DNA of 64,000 nt from Sphaerisporangium sp039871875. GTDB lineage: Bacteria; Actinomycetota; Actinomycetes; Streptosporangiales; Streptosporangiaceae. The notes beneath the pieces were generated by a model, which saw only the letters and a program-made list of their open reading frames with translations, made no database searches and was not told where the DNA came from. Below are positions 1-9,600 of this stretch, piece after piece. Position numbers and translations under genes: made by a program. Position 1 is the first letter of the stretch. Each line of letters begins with the position of its first letter. The stretch covers positions 124,001 through 188,000 of the forward strand of contig NZ_JBDPMD010000001.1 in NCBI RefSeq assembly GCF_039871875.1, read 5' to 3'.

Positions 1-369
1 CTCGTCGAAGCCACTGGTGAAGTAACCGGCCGCCGCGTGCGACATGTGGTGGCCGACGATTTTGAACTGGTAGGTCGGTGGAAGTCCTGCGCGCCGCAGA
101 TACCGCCGCGGGAGGTCGGACGTGTCCAGCAAGAAGTTGTACTGGCCGGCGCGGAGGTGGCGGAGCTTCTTGGCGAGCGGACGTTCGTACCAGACGACGG
201 TGGACGGCTCGCCGTACCGAAGCGCGTCCGCGATGAGGCCCGGATGCAGCTCGGCGTCGTTCTTGCGCCGGGAATAGCGTTCCGAATGGGAGGCGAAAAC
301 GACACGATCGCCGGATATCACGGCTACGGCGGCATCGTGAGAGAGAGCGGAGACACCCCAGACAATCAT
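1..369 (-). CDS. Carbamoyltransferase (NodU/CmcH/TobZ type), N-terminal part, cut by window edge
   Basis: The minus strand reads from ATG at 369 off the left edge, giving 123 residues. The start MIVWGVSALSHDAAVAVI, the following SERYSRRKNDAELHPGLI stretch and the GHHMSHAAAGYF motif near residue 110 match the N-terminal (YrdC-unlike, ASKHA-fold) domain of carbamoyltransferases. In that family this histidine-rich motif binds metal and carbamoyl adenylate. These enzymes move a carbamoyl group from carbamoyl phosphate, through an adenylate, onto a hydroxyl of a secondary metabolite or sugar. A GGGAG lies about 10 nt before the ATG, which supports the start. A small ORF ends 23 nt upstream and is probably co-transcribed. 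The substrate cannot be told from this fragment; a biosynthetic locus to the left of the window is inferred. Confidence 0.85.
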   Translation of the reverse strand, partial: MIVWGVSALSHDAAVAVISGDRVVFASHSERYSRRKNDAELHPGLIADALRYGEPSTVVWYERPLAKKLRHLRAGQYNFLLDTSDLPRRYLRRAGLPPTYQFKIVGHHMSHAAAGYFTSGFDE

Positions 370-392
370 CGTTCGGCTGCTCCCGCGTCCCA

Positions 393-512
393 CTACTTGT
401 ACAGAAACGGATCGCGCCGGATGAGCCTGCGTTTCTTCTTCCACCATCGGAACTTCGCCTGAAGCCGTCTGGCCAGAACCAAGGGATTGAATGACCGCGA
501 GAATGACGTCAT
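393..512 (-). CDS. 39-residue basic microprotein upstream of the carbamoyltransferase
   Basis: ATG at 512 opens a 39-codon frame ending in TAG at 393, 23 nt before the carbamoyltransferase start and on the same strand. The peptide is very basic and aromatic; its second half reads FRWWKKKRRLIRRDPFLYK. It has no hydrophobic span, so it is not an obvious membrane or signal peptide. A GGCAGG element lies 8-13 nt upstream of the ATG. No family is recognised. Carbamoyltransferases of the SxtI type are known to travel with small unknown proteins (SxtJ, DUF5989), which makes a functional partner plausible, but this peptide does not resemble those membrane proteins. A TTGACA-like -35 box is visible on this strand at 587-582 without a convincing -10. 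Confidence rests on position, start signal and biased composition only. Confidence 0.5.
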   Translation of the reverse strand: MTSFSRSFNPLVLARRLQAKFRWWKKKRRLIRRDPFLYK

Positions 513-668
513 GCACGCACCTGCCTAATCCGTGCCGATCTGTTCCGCTTCCCGCACAGCTTTGTCGAGAGGAGCCGGCGATGTCAATCGCACTTCATGA
601 ACAGAGAACCGGGGTCGCCTTTTACTTATCCCTTCGGCAGGCTTTTCCGTGCCGGTCCGTGCGGGCGG

Positions 669-1727
669 CTACGGGTGCTGCCGGCGGGCCGGGGCGCGGG
701 GGCGGTTCCACCAGAGGGTGAGGGACAGGGCTGTGGTGATCAGGAGGGCGGCGGTGGCGGCGAAGGCGGGGGCTGTGTCGACCTTGGTGTGGATGACGGT
801 GAAGGTGCTGGGGAGGGCGTTGAGGGCGGTGTGGAGTTGGGCGGCGTTCTCGGCGCGGTGGTAGGAGCCGCCGGTGGTCTTGGCTATCTGCCGCAGGGTG
901 GGTTCGTCGATCAGGCGGACGTTGCGGCCTCGGTCGAAGCCGCCGCGGCCGTAGCCGCCGAAGCCGCCGTAGCCGTCGAACTGGGAGTTGTCGCAGACCA
1001 TGGGGGCGGGGTTCGTGGTGCCGAAGCCGATGGGGAAGACGCGGACCCGGCGGAGAGCGGCCTCGCGCGCGGCGGTCTGGGGTTCCACGCCTTGGGTGTT
1101 GGCGCCGTCGGTGAGGACGATGATGGCGGCGCCGGCGTAGCCGCTGTCGCCGGGGGCGGGGGTCGCGCCGGTGGGGGGCACCGTCGGGTCGACTTCGGCG
1201 ATGGCGTCGAGCGAGGTGAGCATCGCCTGGCCGATGGCGGTGCCGCGGGAGACGGTGAGGTTCTCCAGGGCCTTGATCAGGGAGTCGGTGTCGTCGGTGG
1301 GGGGGACGAGGAGGCCCGCGGTGCCGGCGAAGGTGACGAGGCCGATGCGGGGGCCGCCTCGTTGGGACTCTATGAAGTCGGCGGCGGCTTTCTTGGCGGC
1401 GGTGATGCGGTTGGGGTCGACGTCTGTGGAGCACATGGAGCCGGAGGTGTCCAGGGCGAGCAGGATGGTCGACGACGTTCTCGGGACGGGTACCGAGGCT
1501 TGGGGGCGGGCGGCGCCGATCGCCAGCAGGGCCAGGGCGGTGACGAGCAGGGCGGCGGGGATCTTGCGGGTCCAGTGCGTGCGGGCGGGGAGGGCGGTGC
1601 GTACGAGGGCGATCGAGGTGACGCGGACGGCGGCTCGCTTGCGGCGGCGGCGTGACCATTCGCGGATGGCGAAGATCAGGGGGATGACCAGGATCGACAG
1701 CAGGGCCCACGGCCATGAGAAGGACAT
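669..1727 (-). CDS. BatA-like von Willebrand factor A membrane protein (distal)
   Basis: This 352-residue protein has membrane segments at about 5-22 and 56-74, a vWA domain from about 87 with the MIDAS motif DTSGS at 93-97, and a C-terminal membrane segment near 318-337. The arrangement is that of BatA-type proteins found with MoxR ATPases. A Gly/Tyr/Phe-rich insertion (GYGGFGGYGRGGF) sits in the vWA domain near residue 255. The ATG at 1727 directly abuts the TGA of the preceding vWA gene, so the two are almost certainly translationally coupled. Bat/MoxR clusters are thought to act as chaperone-like systems that mature or insert partner proteins at the membrane. The client here is unknown. 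It is the last gene of a five-gene operon. Confidence 0.9.
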   Translation of the reverse strand: MSFSWPWALLSILVIPLIFAIREWSRRRRKRAAVRVTSIALVRTALPARTHWTRKIPAALLVTALALLAIGAARPQASVPVPRTSSTILLALDTSGSMCSTDVDPNRITAAKKAAADFIESQRGGPRIGLVTFAGTAGLLVPPTDDTDSLIKALENLTVSRGTAIGQAMLTSLDAIAEVDPTVPPTGATPAPGDSGYAGAAIIVLTDGANTQGVEPQTAAREAALRRVRVFPIGFGTTNPAPMVCDNSQFDGYGGFGGYGRGGFDRGRNVRLIDEPTLRQIAKTTGGSYHRAENAAQLHTALNALPSTFTVIHTKVDTAPAFAATAALLITTALSLTLWWNRPRAPARRQHP

Positions 1728-2678
1728 TCAGATCACCCGTCCGGACCGGAGCACGGTGAGCGCGGCTCCTGCGGTGAACAGTGCCAAGGCGAGGCCGATC
1801 AGGGCGCCGGCGAGGGGGAGTGGCTTGTCGGAGACGGTGAGCCGCAGGTCGATGGTGTCGGCGATGCCGTCGAGGCGCGCGGCGTCCGAGGCGGGGTGGT
1901 AGGCGCCGCCGGTGGTGCGCGCGATCAAGGTGAGGGTGTCTTTCTCGAGGGAGGTCTGCAGGTGGTAGCCGTCGACCTTCACCGTCGCGCCGGCTTCGGT
2001 GCCGACGCCTACGGTGTGGATGTGGACGCCTGCACGCTGGGCCGCCGTGGCGGCCGGTTCGACGTCACCGCCCTGGTTCTGGCCGTCGGAGAACATGACG
2101 ATCGTCGCTGAGGGCCAGTAGCCGATGTCGGGTGCGGTGTCGTCGCGGCCGAGGGCCACCGGCTTGCCGGTGATCGCCGACAGTGAGGCCATGATGGCCG
2201 TCCTCAGCGAGGTGCCGCCGGTGAGCTTCAGGCGGTTGATGGCCGCGAGGGCGACGGAGTGGTCGGCGTCGGGGCGTGCGGTGGTGAGCGCGCCCCGTTC
2301 GAACGCGACGACTCCGATGTCGACGCTGTCGGGCTGCGCCGCCACGAACGCGCGGGCCGCTCGTTGTGCGGCGGCCAGGCGGGTGGGCGCGACGTCGTCG
2401 GCGCCCATGCTGTTGGAGACGTCGATGGCGAGGACGACGGTGCCCGCGGTCCGCGGTACGGGCACCATGGCGGCCGGTCCGGCGGTGGCGATCGCGAGCA
2501 CCGCCACGCCGGCGATGGTCAGGCCGGTGCCGAGCTGTGCCCGGCGGGCGCCCGGCACGACGACGCCGGCCGCGGCGAGCGCGGCCGTACGGCGGCGTGC
2601 CGACGCGACGGCCGCCCAGGCGAGCGCCGCCGTGAGGAGCAGTCCGGCGGCCAGCAGCAGCGGGGAGGACAGGGTCAT
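1728..2678 (-). CDS. BatA-like von Willebrand factor A membrane protein (proximal)
   Basis: This 316-residue protein has membrane segments at about 6-26 and 52-68, a vWA domain with MIDAS motif DVSNS at 86-90, a TLRD-like TSLRTAI loop and a C-terminal membrane segment near 287-308. The start is placed at ATG 2678 because GAAGGAGG lies just upstream and the protein then begins with its first membrane helix; the open frame continues upstream to 2882 but overlaps the DUF58 gene there. It is a paralogue of the following vWA gene (same architecture; PVPRT precedes both vWA domains). The pair probably forms a hetero-oligomer at the membrane, as proposed for BatA/BatB. Spacing to DUF58 is 49 nt. Confidence 0.9.
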   Translation of the reverse strand: MTLSSPLLLAAGLLLTAALAWAAVASARRRTAALAAAGVVVPGARRAQLGTGLTIAGVAVLAIATAGPAAMVPVPRTAGTVVLAIDVSNSMGADDVAPTRLAAAQRAARAFVAAQPDSVDIGVVAFERGALTTARPDADHSVALAAINRLKLTGGTSLRTAIMASLSAITGKPVALGRDDTAPDIGYWPSATIVMFSDGQNQGGDVEPAATAAQRAGVHIHTVGVGTEAGATVKVDGYHLQTSLEKDTLTLIARTTGGAYHPASDAARLDGIADTIDLRLTVSDKPLPLAGALIGLALALFTAGAALTVLRSGRVI

Positions 2679-2727
2679 GCGGCCTCCTTCGCGGGGCTCA
2701 CGACCAGGACGACCCCGGCACGCCCGG

Positions 2728-3612
2728 TCATGCCGGCCGGTTCCGGGTCCGGGCGACGACCTCGACGAGTGCCTCGGCCAGGTCGCGGTCGGTGTCGATG
2801 TGGTGGACGGGTACTCCGGCGCGGCGCATGCCTGCCGCGAGGCGGGCGTCGCGGGCGTCCACGGCGGCGCGGAAGCGGACACGGAGCAGCGGGTCGGTGG
2901 AGTCGACGACGAGCTGCTCGCCGGTCTCGGCGTCCTCGACGACGATCAGGCCGGCTTCGGGGAGCACGTCGTCGGCGGTGTCCACGATGCGCAGGGCGAC
3001 GACCTCGTGGCGCCGGGTCAGGCGCTGGAGTGAGCGTTCCCAGTCGCCGTCGCCGATGAAGTCCGACAGGACGACGATGAGCGCGCGGCGGCGGGCGAGA
3101 CGGCCGGCCGCGTCGAGCATCTCCGCCAGGTCGGTGGTGGCGCCGCCGCGGGCCTCGGAAGTGCGGTCCAGTTCTGCGCCGATCCGCAGGGCGTGCCGCC
3201 GGGTGGTGCCGGGCGGGACGACGCGTAGCGTGCCGGTGTCGAACAGCAGGGCGCCGACGCGGTTGCCGCCGCGGCCGAACATGCGGGCGAGGACGAGCGC
3301 GAGCTCGGCGAGCACGTCGTGCTTGCCGCGTCCGGGGCGGCCCGCCGCCATCGACGCCGAACGGTCGAGCACGAGCCACACCGTCAGTTCGCGGTCCTCG
3401 GTGAACAGCCGCAGGTGCGGTTCGTCCAGCCGTGCGGTCACGTTCCAGTCGATGTGGCGGGCGTCGTCGCCGTCGGTGTAGGGGCGCAGCCCGGTGAAGT
3501 CGATGCCGGCGCCGCGGTGCGCGGTGCGGTGGCCGCCCTGGAGCCTGCCGTCGAGCCTGCGGACGACCTTCCACTCCAGGCGGATCAGAAGCTTCTCTGT
3601 GGCGGTGGCCAT
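2728..3612 (-). CDS. DUF58 protein of the MoxR operon
   Basis: This 294-residue soluble protein carries the DUF58 signature LRPYTDGDDARHIDWNVTAR at 42-61 and a vWA-like fold with DRSASM at 83-88, a degenerate MIDAS. DUF58 proteins are constant partners of MoxR AAA+ ATPases and are thought to bridge the ATPase to vWA effectors. It starts 4 nt after the MoxR stop codon, so coupled translation is likely. There is no signal peptide or membrane segment, which places it in the cytoplasm beneath the two vWA membrane proteins. The length is typical of the family. Confidence 0.92.
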   Translation of the reverse strand: MATATEKLLIRLEWKVVRRLDGRLQGGHRTAHRGAGIDFTGLRPYTDGDDARHIDWNVTARLDEPHLRLFTEDRELTVWLVLDRSASMAAGRPGRGKHDVLAELALVLARMFGRGGNRVGALLFDTGTLRVVPPGTTRRHALRIGAELDRTSEARGGATTDLAEMLDAAGRLARRRALIVVLSDFIGDGDWERSLQRLTRRHEVVALRIVDTADDVLPEAGLIVVEDAETGEQLVVDSTDPLLRVRFRAAVDARDARLAAGMRRAGVPVHHIDTDRDLAEALVEVVARTRNRPA

Positions 3613-3616
3613 GGGC

Positions 3617-4606
3617 TCAGCGGTTCTGCAGGACGACGTCGGGTGCCCGGACGGCCCGCAGCACCCTGGTGATGATCGTGTCCGCGTCGACGTCGTCCGC
3701 GAGGGCCTCGTAGGACAGCACGAGGCGGTGGCGCAGCACGTCGAGCGCCAGCTCGGCCAGGTCGTGCGGCAGGACGTAGTCGCGGCCGCGCAGGAAGGCC
3801 AGCGCCCGGGCGCCCGTCACGAGCGCGATCGACGCCCGCGGGCTCGCCCCGTACGTGACGTACCGTTCCAGGTCGCCGAGGCCGGCCGTCGCCGGGGAGC
3901 GCGTCACGCCGACCAGCCGTACCGCGTAGTCGACGATCGCCGGATCGACGTACACCTCGTGGGCACGGGCCCGCATCGCGATCAGCTCCTCGGCCGTCAC
4001 CATCGGCTGCGGCGGCTCCGGCGGGCGCAGTGCCCGGCCGACGATCGCGTGCTCCTCGGCCTGTGTCGGGTAGTCGACGACGACCTTCATCATGAAGCGG
4101 TCGACCTGCGCCTCCGGCAACGGGTAGGTGCCCTCCGACTCGATCGGGTTCTCCGTCGCCATGACCAGGAACGGCTCGGGCACCCGGAACGTCTCACGGC
4201 CGATCGTCACCTGGTGCTCCTGCATCACCTCCAGCAGGGCGCTCTGCACCTTGGCCGGGGCGCGGTTGATCTCGTCGGCGAGCAGCAGGTTCGCGAACAC
4301 CGGGCCGAGCTCGGTGCGGAACTCCCCGGAGTGCTGGTGGTAGACCCGCGTGCCCACGAGGTCGGCGGGCACCAGGTCGGGGGTGAACTGGACACGCTGG
4401 AAACTCCCGGCGATCGCGGCGGCCAGGGACCGCACCGCGAGCGTCTTGGCCAGGCCCGGCACGCCCTCGACGAGCAGGTGGCCGTCGGCGATCAGCGCGA
4501 CCGCCATGCGTTCCAGCAGGATGTCCTGCCCGACGATGGTGCGTTTGACCTCGAACAGCACGTGTTCGAGCGGGTGGGCCGGGTCGGGAGACTTGGTCGA
4601 CGTCAT
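3617..4606 (-). CDS. moxR: MoxR-family AAA+ ATPase
   Basis: This 329-residue ATPase has Walker A GVPGLAKT at 48-55, Walker B LLLADE at 107-112 followed by INRAP, the sensor-1 stretch VMATENPIE and a C-terminal lid domain. MoxR ATPases use ATP to remodel or chaperone substrates together with vWA-domain proteins. The ATG at 4606 is chosen because TGAGGA lies 7 nt upstream; a GTG at 4618 is in frame but overlaps that ribosome-binding site. The gene lies 24 nt after the protease gene and 4 nt before DUF58, in a five-gene operon with two vWA membrane proteins. Confidence 0.95.
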   Translation of the reverse strand: MTSTKSPDPAHPLEHVLFEVKRTIVGQDILLERMAVALIADGHLLVEGVPGLAKTLAVRSLAAAIAGSFQRVQFTPDLVPADLVGTRVYHQHSGEFRTELGPVFANLLLADEINRAPAKVQSALLEVMQEHQVTIGRETFRVPEPFLVMATENPIESEGTYPLPEAQVDRFMMKVVVDYPTQAEEHAIVGRALRPPEPPQPMVTAEELIAMRARAHEVYVDPAIVDYAVRLVGVTRSPATAGLGDLERYVTYGASPRASIALVTGARALAFLRGRDYVLPHDLAELALDVLRHRLVLSYEALADDVDADTIITRVLRAVRAPDVVLQNR

Positions 4607-4630
4607 GCTGTTCCTCACGTGCCGCTCCGG

Positions 4631-5419
4631 TCAGATCTGGGGCCCCTCGCCCGGTGGGCCGTCGCCGTCGCCGCCGCCCAGGGCCACGCCGATCGGCACC
4701 GCGAACGCGATGCCGGCGAACGCCTCGTCGCCTCCGGGGTCGGCGATCGCGACGACGATCCCGATGACCAGGCCGCGGGCGTTCAGCAGAGGACCGCCGG
4801 AGCTGCCCGGGTTGACGGAGGCGTCGAACTGGATGAGCCCGCTCAGGTCGCTGTCCTCGACGGCCCGGTGCAGGCCCGACACGACGCCGGTGGAGACGCT
4901 GTAGGTCAGGCCGAGCGGATTGCCGATCGCCACGACGGGCGCGCCGACGGCCGCCCCGCCGCCGAGCGTCGCCGGGACGAGGATCTCCGGCAACTTCGCC
5001 GGCATGAGCGTCGCGATGTCGTGCCGGGGGTCCGACGCCGCGACGACAGCCTTCGCCTTGGTGCCGTCGGAGAACGTCACGGTGACGTCCTCAGTGTCTT
5101 TGACGACGTGAAGCGCCGTCAGGATCGTCCCGTCCTCTGCCGCGACCACCCCGGTTCCGAGCGACCGCCCGGCCCTGACGACCACCACCGACGGACTGAC
5201 CCTGGTGAAGACCTCGGCCGTCGTGAGCACCGCACTCGGCGTCGGCGTCGGGCTCGGCGTGGGCGCGGCCTTCCCGCCGTTCCCGCCGCCGCTCCCGAGC
5301 CAGTACGCCAGCACCGCCACGACGACGAGCACGCCGCCTGCTGCGATGAACCACCGCGCCTTACCGGCCACGGCTCTCTGACCCCCGGCCGCACCAGCCT
5401 CCTGCGGCACGTGCTCCAT
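4631..5419 (-). CDS. Membrane-anchored trypsin-like serine protease (HtrA-type core without PDZ)
   Basis: This 262-residue protein has a short cytoplasmic N-terminus, one membrane helix at about 22-42, a Thr/Pro linker (PTPSPTPTP) and an extracellular chymotrypsin-fold domain. The catalytic triad is visible: H104 in TALHVV, D134 in DPRHDIA and S207 in NPGSSGGPL. There is no C-terminal PDZ domain; the protein ends in a Gly/Asp/Pro-rich tail. It is the first gene of the operon with MoxR, DUF58 and two vWA proteins, so it may process the client of that system. The ATG lies 8 nt after a TATAAT -10 box, so its mRNA is probably leaderless and no Shine-Dalgarno is present. Confidence 0.88.
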   Translation of the reverse strand: MEHVPQEAGAAGGQRAVAGKARWFIAAGGVLVVVAVLAYWLGSGGGNGGKAAPTPSPTPTPSAVLTTAEVFTRVSPSVVVVRAGRSLGTGVVAAEDGTILTALHVVKDTEDVTVTFSDGTKAKAVVAASDPRHDIATLMPAKLPEILVPATLGGGAAVGAPVVAIGNPLGLTYSVSTGVVSGLHRAVEDSDLSGLIQFDASVNPGSSGGPLLNARGLVIGIVVAIADPGGDEAFAGIAFAVPIGVALGGGDGDGPPGEGPQI

Positions 5420-5427
5420 CGCTCTAA

Positions 5428-5456
5428 ATTATAACGCTTAGGTAAAAGTGCAATAA
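5428..5456 (-). promoter_or_regulatory. Promoter of the protease-MoxR-vWA operon, probably leaderless
   Basis: On the minus strand TTATTG (5456-5451), a 17-nt spacer and a perfect TATAAT (5433-5428) lie in a short A/T-rich island. The A of the ATG at 5419 is 9 nt past the last base of the -10 box, so transcription should begin at or within a base or two of the start codon. Confidence 0.7.
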
Positions 5457-5464
5457 AGTTCGCT

Positions 5465-6484
5465 TCAGTCGAGGCGAATGAGGTCGGCGTAGACGCCCTC
5501 GGTCGTGCGTCTGGCTGGGGAAGGGCTGTCGTAGACCACGATCAGGCGTCCGTCGGCCAGGACGGCGAGGCCCTCCGGGTGGTCGTCGCCCCGGCCGTGG
5601 GGGAGCTCCGTGACGAGTTCCAGGTCGCCGGCGGTGACGACGTCGCCGGTGGAGGACGGTCGCCAGCGGACCACCCGGACCGGGCCGTCGAGGGACATGC
5701 TGGGGCCGGTGAGGATGAGGAGGTCGTCGCCGTACGGGCAGAGATCGCGGATGCCCAGGCCGTCCAGGTCGAGGAAATGCTTTCGGTACGGCTCGGCGAG
5801 GTGGAGTCTGGACGGGTCGCGCGGACGGGGGACGGGGCTGATCTCCAGCAGGACGGCCCAGCCGCGCAGTACCGGTCCGCGGAGGCCGACGTAGAGGCGG
5901 TCGCCGTGTTCGTCGGTGTGGACGGCGATGCCTTCGACGTCCAGGCCGTTGTCCTTGCCGGGCAGGTGCAGGAACGGCGCCAGGTGGGGATCGACGGAGA
6001 GCATGCCGGCGAGGTTGTCGTGGCCGGAGAGCACGGCGGCCCTGCGCGGCCCGTCCTCGCGGACCGGTTCGCCGTGGCGAAGCGGCAGGCGTACCAGCAC
6101 GAACCGGTTCTCCTCGCGGACCACCGTGGCCAGCCGCCTGCGGGCTTTGTCGGGGGACTGGCCGGTCTTCACCCGCCTGCGCTTGAGACTGTGCGAGCCG
6201 ACCGCCCAGAGCCAGTCGCCGCTCCTGGCCAGCCCCTCGATGTCCGCCTCCGCCTCCCGCCCGGCCGGCATGTCCACGAAGTCCGCCAGGTGGAAGGTGC
6301 GCTGGTCGTCGAAGACGCCGTCGCGTGACGTCAGCCGCTCGATCGTCGCGGTCTCGTCACCCGCGATCCACAGGTACGCCCCGTCCTGACGGATCGCGGA
6401 AAGGTTCTCATGGGTGCGGGCGCTCCGGGCGCCTGCGTGGAAGCGAAGCTCCACGCGGTCTTCAGGTTGCACCTCTCCCATCAT
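5465..6484 (-). CDS. DUF3616 family protein
   Basis: The 339-residue product matches the DUF3616 family: LSAIRQDGAYLWIAGDET near the start, then ADIEGLARSGDWLWAVGSHS, DVEGIAVHTDEHGDRLYVGL and a C-terminal HPEGLAVLADGRLIVVYDSP. These repeated 'D-E-G-hydrophobic' blades suggest a beta-propeller. The biochemical role of the family is not known. There is no signal peptide. Two adjacent ATG codons at 6484 and 6481 follow GGAGCGGAGG; an upstream ATG at 6517 is also open, so the start is uncertain by about 11 residues. It ends 9 nt upstream of the putative -35 element of the protease operon, which may therefore be partly served by read-through. It is divergent from the large RHS gene. Confidence 0.8.
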   Translation of the reverse strand: MMGEVQPEDRVELRFHAGARSARTHENLSAIRQDGAYLWIAGDETATIERLTSRDGVFDDQRTFHLADFVDMPAGREAEADIEGLARSGDWLWAVGSHSLKRRRVKTGQSPDKARRRLATVVREENRFVLVRLPLRHGEPVREDGPRRAAVLSGHDNLAGMLSVDPHLAPFLHLPGKDNGLDVEGIAVHTDEHGDRLYVGLRGPVLRGWAVLLEISPVPRPRDPSRLHLAEPYRKHFLDLDGLGIRDLCPYGDDLLILTGPSMSLDGPVRVVRWRPSSTGDVVTAGDLELVTELPHGRGDDHPEGLAVLADGRLIVVYDSPSPARRTTEGVYADLIRLD

Positions 6485-6678
6485 GGCCTCCGCTCCCCTG
6501 AAGCGAGCGGCTTCCACAGATCCTGGTGGCGATCTCCTCCGGCTTGAACGCGATGCGAGTGAGGTCGGGGCGTGGTGGCGCTCGCGGACGGGGAACCGGG
6601 GGCGGGGCGTGACCCGTACTGGTCGGCGGATCGGGTCAATCGGATCTCCTTCGCTTCGGTCAGGAATGGTGCGTTCGT

Positions 6679-9600
6679 ATGCGTCGCTCGGTGTTTCGCG
6701 GGTTATCGGCGGTCGTGGCGGTGGCCGTGGGGGGAGCCTTACTGGTGGGGGTGCCTGCCGCTCCGGCGGCGGCGGAGGCGGACCGGGCGGGGAACGCGGC
6801 GGGGCTGCTGGAAGCCGCGGGGGTCTCCGGAGGGAGCTCGGGGGGAGTCGGCCGGGCCAGTGCCACCGGGGCCTACACCACGGGATATCCGTTCCAGGTG
6901 CCGGTGGGGCATGGCGGGCTGACGCCGAGACTGGGGTTGTCGTACTCGTCCGACGGGCCGGTGCACGGCACGGTGGCGGCCGGGTGGTCGCTCACCGGCA
7001 GTGCCACGATCACGGTGGACGTGGCGGCGGGGACGGTGCGGCCGGAGTGGCCGCAGGGCGGGACGACGGAGGCGCCGCGCAACTTCACCGGGCCGAACGG
7101 GCCGCTGGTGCGCGACGACTCCCTGCCGAAGAGCTCGCCGCAGGCCGTGGGCTACCGCGCGCTGCACGACGCGAGCTTCACCCGGTTCGAGTACCTGGCG
7201 GGCACGGACTCGCCGTACTGGTGGCAGGCCTACGGCGCCGACGGGCGGGTGTCCAACTTCGGACTGAAGACGCAACACCCGTGGTCGGCGGCGCCGCTGG
7301 TGCGGGTGGCCGCGCCCGACGGGGAGAACGACCCGGCGGAACTGCGGTACGTCTACACCACGGTGGGACGGACGACGGCGGCGCCGGCCGCGGGACAGCC
7401 CCGGGAGTTCCTGCTCAGCAGGATCGAGTACGAGGCGCCGGGATCGGCCGACCCGTACGCGAAGGTCGAGTTGTCGTGGGGGGACCCGGCGTACTGCGGG
7501 AGCCCGGCCACGATGCCGGCGGTGGGGTCGCGGCTGGACTACCGGTCGGGCTTCCCACGGCTGTCGGGCACGCGCAAGCTCAACGCGGTGACGACGTACA
7601 CGAAGAAGGTCTCCGGGCCGGGGTTCGACGTGCGGCACGAGTACGCGCTGGAGTACGCCGGCACCGATCAGTGTGACGGGGAGGTGTCCCCGTTCCGGCA
7701 ACTGGCCGGGGTGCGGCCGGTGACGCACCGGCCCGCGGTGCCCGGTCAGTCGGCCGCACAGTTCGTCACGTTGCCGAAGACGACGTTCACCTACGGGCAG
7801 GCCGCCTCGTACGTGAAGGACGCGCATTACGGGCCGGCCAACGAGGTGACGAACCTCGGCCTGCCGGAGTCCGTCGACACCAACGTGCTGTCGCGGATGT
7901 CGCACCCGGACCTGTTCGCCCCGCCGGGGCCGCCGACGACCAGCACGGTGCCGTTCGGCGCGATCCCGGGTGACGGCTCGGCGCAACTGCCGAACGAGAA
8001 CGGGCGGCCGTTCTACACCTCGGCCTGGCAGCTTTCCGCCGCGCAGGCCTCGGGGGAGAGCGTGCAGCAGACACTGGTGGACGTCAACGGTGACGGCCAA
8101 CTGGACATGCTCAAGCGCAACGGCCCCGCTTTCGACCTGTCGGCCCCGGCGAACGCCCCGGCCACCGGCGGCTGCATGGTGGACGTGTACCTGAACCAGA
8201 ACGGCCAGTTCGTCAAGCAGGACGGCAGCAACGCCGACAAGAGCAAGTTCCGGGCGTTCAGCCTGCGGCGGGCGTTCGCCGACATCCCGGTGGGCACGGG
8301 CGTGCCGGACAGCGGGGCGGGCGAGCTGCTGTGCGCCGGGCTGAACCGGTCGTTCTCACCGGCGGCCTCCGGCTGGCACGGCGACGCCTCCCGGCCGTGT
8401 TCCTCGGTGGAGGACTGGGGCGCGCCGGCGAGCTGGAAGTCGTGGCAGCAAGTGCGCCACGGGCTGGTGGACGTGACCGGTGACGGCAAGCCGGAGCTGG
8501 TCGCGCAGACGATCGCGTCGGTGACGTGCCCGTACGCCAGCACCGACGGGCTGGCGCCGCCGACCCGTTCCGAGGACGACGACACGGACTGGAAGCTGGA
8601 GTTCCATTTCCGCGACTCCGAGAACACCGGCCAGATCGTGCCGGTCACCAAGCGGTCGCTGTGGTGGTGGGTCTACGAGAACACCGGGTCCGGCTTCGCG
8701 GCGGCCCCGACACGGGTCCGGGCGGGCTGGGCGCGCGGCGGTGCCGCGCCGCAGGCCATGACCGACGCGCTGGCCCGGGTGCCCGAGATGGGCTTCCTCG
8801 GGGAGTTCGCGGCGCGGCCCGACAGCCAGGCGCCGATCAAGCAGACCGTGGCTTCGCTGCAGGACGTCAACGGGGACGGGTTCACCGACCTGGCGCACGA
8901 CGGCGGGCACGTGGTGCTGGGCGAGAAGGGCGGGTTCACCGGCATCGGGGACCGGATCACGCTGCCCGGCACGGGGCAGCCGGGTGACGACAACTACGAC
9001 CTGGCGCCCCGCATGGACAAGCACAGCGACGACTGCGACGTCGATTTCGAGGACTTCGTCGGCTACCTGGCCGGCGGGGCGGCGCTCGACGTCAACGCCG
9101 ACGGCCTGGTGGACCGGGTCGTCAAGGTGGACCCGGACGGCGGCGACAAGTGCCAGGCGGGCCAGGACCCGTCGGCCGGCACGAAGGTGATCTTCAACAC
9201 CGGCTACGGGTTCGCGTCCGCCGCCGACGACGGGCAGGTGATGTTCTCGCAGAACTCGCCCGACACCCAGGACCTGCGGTCCTTCCACACCAGGGAGGAC
9301 GCCTACGACTGGCAGGGCTACCCGTACGCGGCGGATCGCACCGGCCGCGCCAGGTTCACCGACGTGGACGGCGACAGGCTGCCCGACCTGCTGTTCTACG
9401 ACCGCACAGGCGGCGGCCGGGGCATGCTGTACGCGGGCGGCGGCCGGCAGTGGGTGACCGGCCACGTGGCCGACGTGCCGGTGGCGCGGGCGCTGGCCGG
9501 GGTGGCCAAGGTGCACCCGGCCGGGACGCTGCGCCAGGACGGCGGCGGCGCGGCGCTCAACGAGTGGGCGGACCGGGGCGACTACCGGCACACCTACGCC

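Noticed and set aside
582..587. TTGACA -35 box on the minus strand upstream of the microprotein
   Set aside because: No TANNNT-like -10 box lies 16-19 nt downstream, so it is not annotated as a promoter.
581..721. Plus-strand frame starting ATG 581 with a good GAGAGGAG upstream
   Set aside because: It runs 53 nt into the 3' end of the convergent vWA gene, has no recognisable sequence, and the region is better explained as upstream DNA of the minus-strand microprotein.
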